A stretch of 64,000 nucleotides of DNA from assembly GCF_025363195.1 (NCBI RefSeq), contig NZ_JANYEK010000206.1, positions 1-64,000 of the forward strand. The letters run 5' to 3'. This document shows positions 63,132 through 64,000 of this stretch, piece by piece; positions within the stretch are counted from its first letter, which is position 1; every line of letters starts with the position of its first letter. This stretch comes from Sphingomonas sp. (GTDB lineage: Bacteria; Pseudomonadota; Alphaproteobacteria; Sphingomonadales; Sphingomonadaceae). Both the position numbers and the translations under genes were made by a program. Under the pieces are notes generated by a model that was given only the letters and a program-made list of their open reading frames with translations, did not search any database and had not been told where the DNA came from.

Positions 63132-63149
63132 AAGCAATCGTCATGCCAA
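63132..63149 (-). promoter_or_regulatory. sigma-54 (RpoN) -24/-12 promoter of the PEP-CTERM gene
   Basis: Minus strand TTGGCATGACGATTGCTT matches TGGCAYR-N4-TTGCW; ~40 bp upstream of the ATG. Confidence 0.75.
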
Positions 63150-63202
63150 CGGCTGTTTTCCTCGTCTATAATGGCGAACGACTATGAGCGGGGGGGGGAA
63201 TC

Positions 63203-63219
63203 TGTAAGAACATCTTACA
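63203..63219. promoter_or_regulatory. palindromic upstream activator-like site
   Basis: TGTAAGA-ACA-TCTTACA perfect 7-bp inverted repeat ~70 bp upstream of the -24 element. Confidence 0.6.
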
Positions 63220-63224
63220 ACCCA

Positions 63225-63866
63225 TTAACTACGTAACATCAGCCTCCGCGTTGGAAACACCGGGCCGCGAACGATCATCGAACTTTCGTCGTAAGGCCGC
63301 TGCAACGCGACCACATCGGCGAGCGTTCCGGTGAGCCATCTTTTATGATCATCGGCCTTAAGAATCGTGATCATGGCCTTCGGATGAATTGGCTCGACCA
63401 GCGGGTTCGCGTCACACGTCACCATCGCGAAACCGGTCCCGTCCTTCGTGTGCTGCCAGAACCCAGCAACGGCGAAGATCGGCTGGTCAGTGACCTGGAA
63501 CCACATCTCACCCTTCAGCTTCGGCTTGCCGTCGCCCAGATCGTGCTTGTCGGGCGTCCATTCGCAGAACTCGGTCAGCGGGATCAGGCAGCGGTGTTCG
63601 GGCTTCGACGCCAGCGCCTTCCACTGCGGCAGCGCCAGATTGCGGACATTGGTCATCGGCCAGGGCGCGGCTCCGCCGAGAACACCCCAGGACATCACGT
63701 CCAGGCCGGGCGCGCCGTTCTGTTGGCGAATGACATAGGCCCGGCTTTTGGGGCGCAGCTCAACGGGATCAAATCTGTTGTCGCGTGGCTTGTCGGTAAT
63801 CCAGCCAGCGCCAAACCGTTCGATCAGCGTCTCTGGCTCGCCCAGCATTCTCGCGCGGTTGCACAT
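63225..63866 (-). CDS. SOS response-associated peptidase (SRAP; YedK/HMCES family)
   Basis: MCN start (Cys2), RCLIPLTEFCEWTPDKH, FAVAGFWQH, HPKAMITIL. Confidence 0.95.
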   Translation of the reverse strand: MCNRARMLGEPETLIERFGAGWITDKPRDNRFDPVELRPKSRAYVIRQQNGAPGLDVMSWGVLGGAAPWPMTNVRNLALPQWKALASKPEHRCLIPLTEFCEWTPDKHDLGDGKPKLKGEMWFQVTDQPIFAVAGFWQHTKDGTGFAMVTCDANPLVEPIHPKAMITILKADDHKRWLTGTLADVVALQRPYDESSMIVRGPVFPTRRLMLRS

Positions 63867-64000
63867 CAGTTCGTTTTTTTCAACTTGCCAACGTCAAGGG
63901 TCAGCGCCTGCAGATTAACGACATGTGATTTGCCGCCGTTCTCGGACTATAGCCAGCCTTCCGTCTTGGAGCGGGGGTGAGATCGCGCAGCAAGCCGACG

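Noticed and set aside
62472-63137. Upstream start of the PEP-CTERM ORF at 63137
   Set aside because: It would overlap the sigma-54 promoter; MKMMTKMMFAAGVYAF at 63092 gives a proper signal peptide and ribosome-binding site.

Overview
The window looks like a high-GC alphaproteobacterial (probably sphingomonad) chromosome segment; this assignment is inferred from gene content and recognisable protein families, with no database search. Most of it is a dense housekeeping region: nadB(partial), polA, purH, rpe, rsmB, gpsA, tsaD, hemCD, ftsK, lolA, xthA, ribA, leuS, lptE, holA, parB-parA-rsmG-mnmG-mnmE, rho, hemJ, hemE, ppsR-maf-aroE-coaE-dnaQ, hpf, ptsN and PBP1A. It has the marks of an origin/partition domain: two parS-like palindromes (GTTCCACGTGGAAC), and a hemE/ppsR divergent intergenic region with a perfect DnaA box, several near-matches and an AT-rich patch (candidate oriC). 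Genes mostly diverge from that point. Near 56.4-59.2 kb is a compact type III PKS / methyltransferase / FAD oxidoreductase operon. The last ~4.6 kb is accessory: an integrase remnant, an IS1380-like element, an orphan ribbon-helix-helix-like gene behind nested palindromes, a PEP-CTERM protein gene and a SRAP (YedK/HMCES) gene. The most interesting regulatory signal is upstream of the PEP-CTERM gene: a consensus-like sigma-54 promoter plus a perfect TGTAAGA-N3-TCTTACA palindrome at enhancer distance, with a G9 tract between them. No CRISPR array, rRNA or tRNA gene was recognised.
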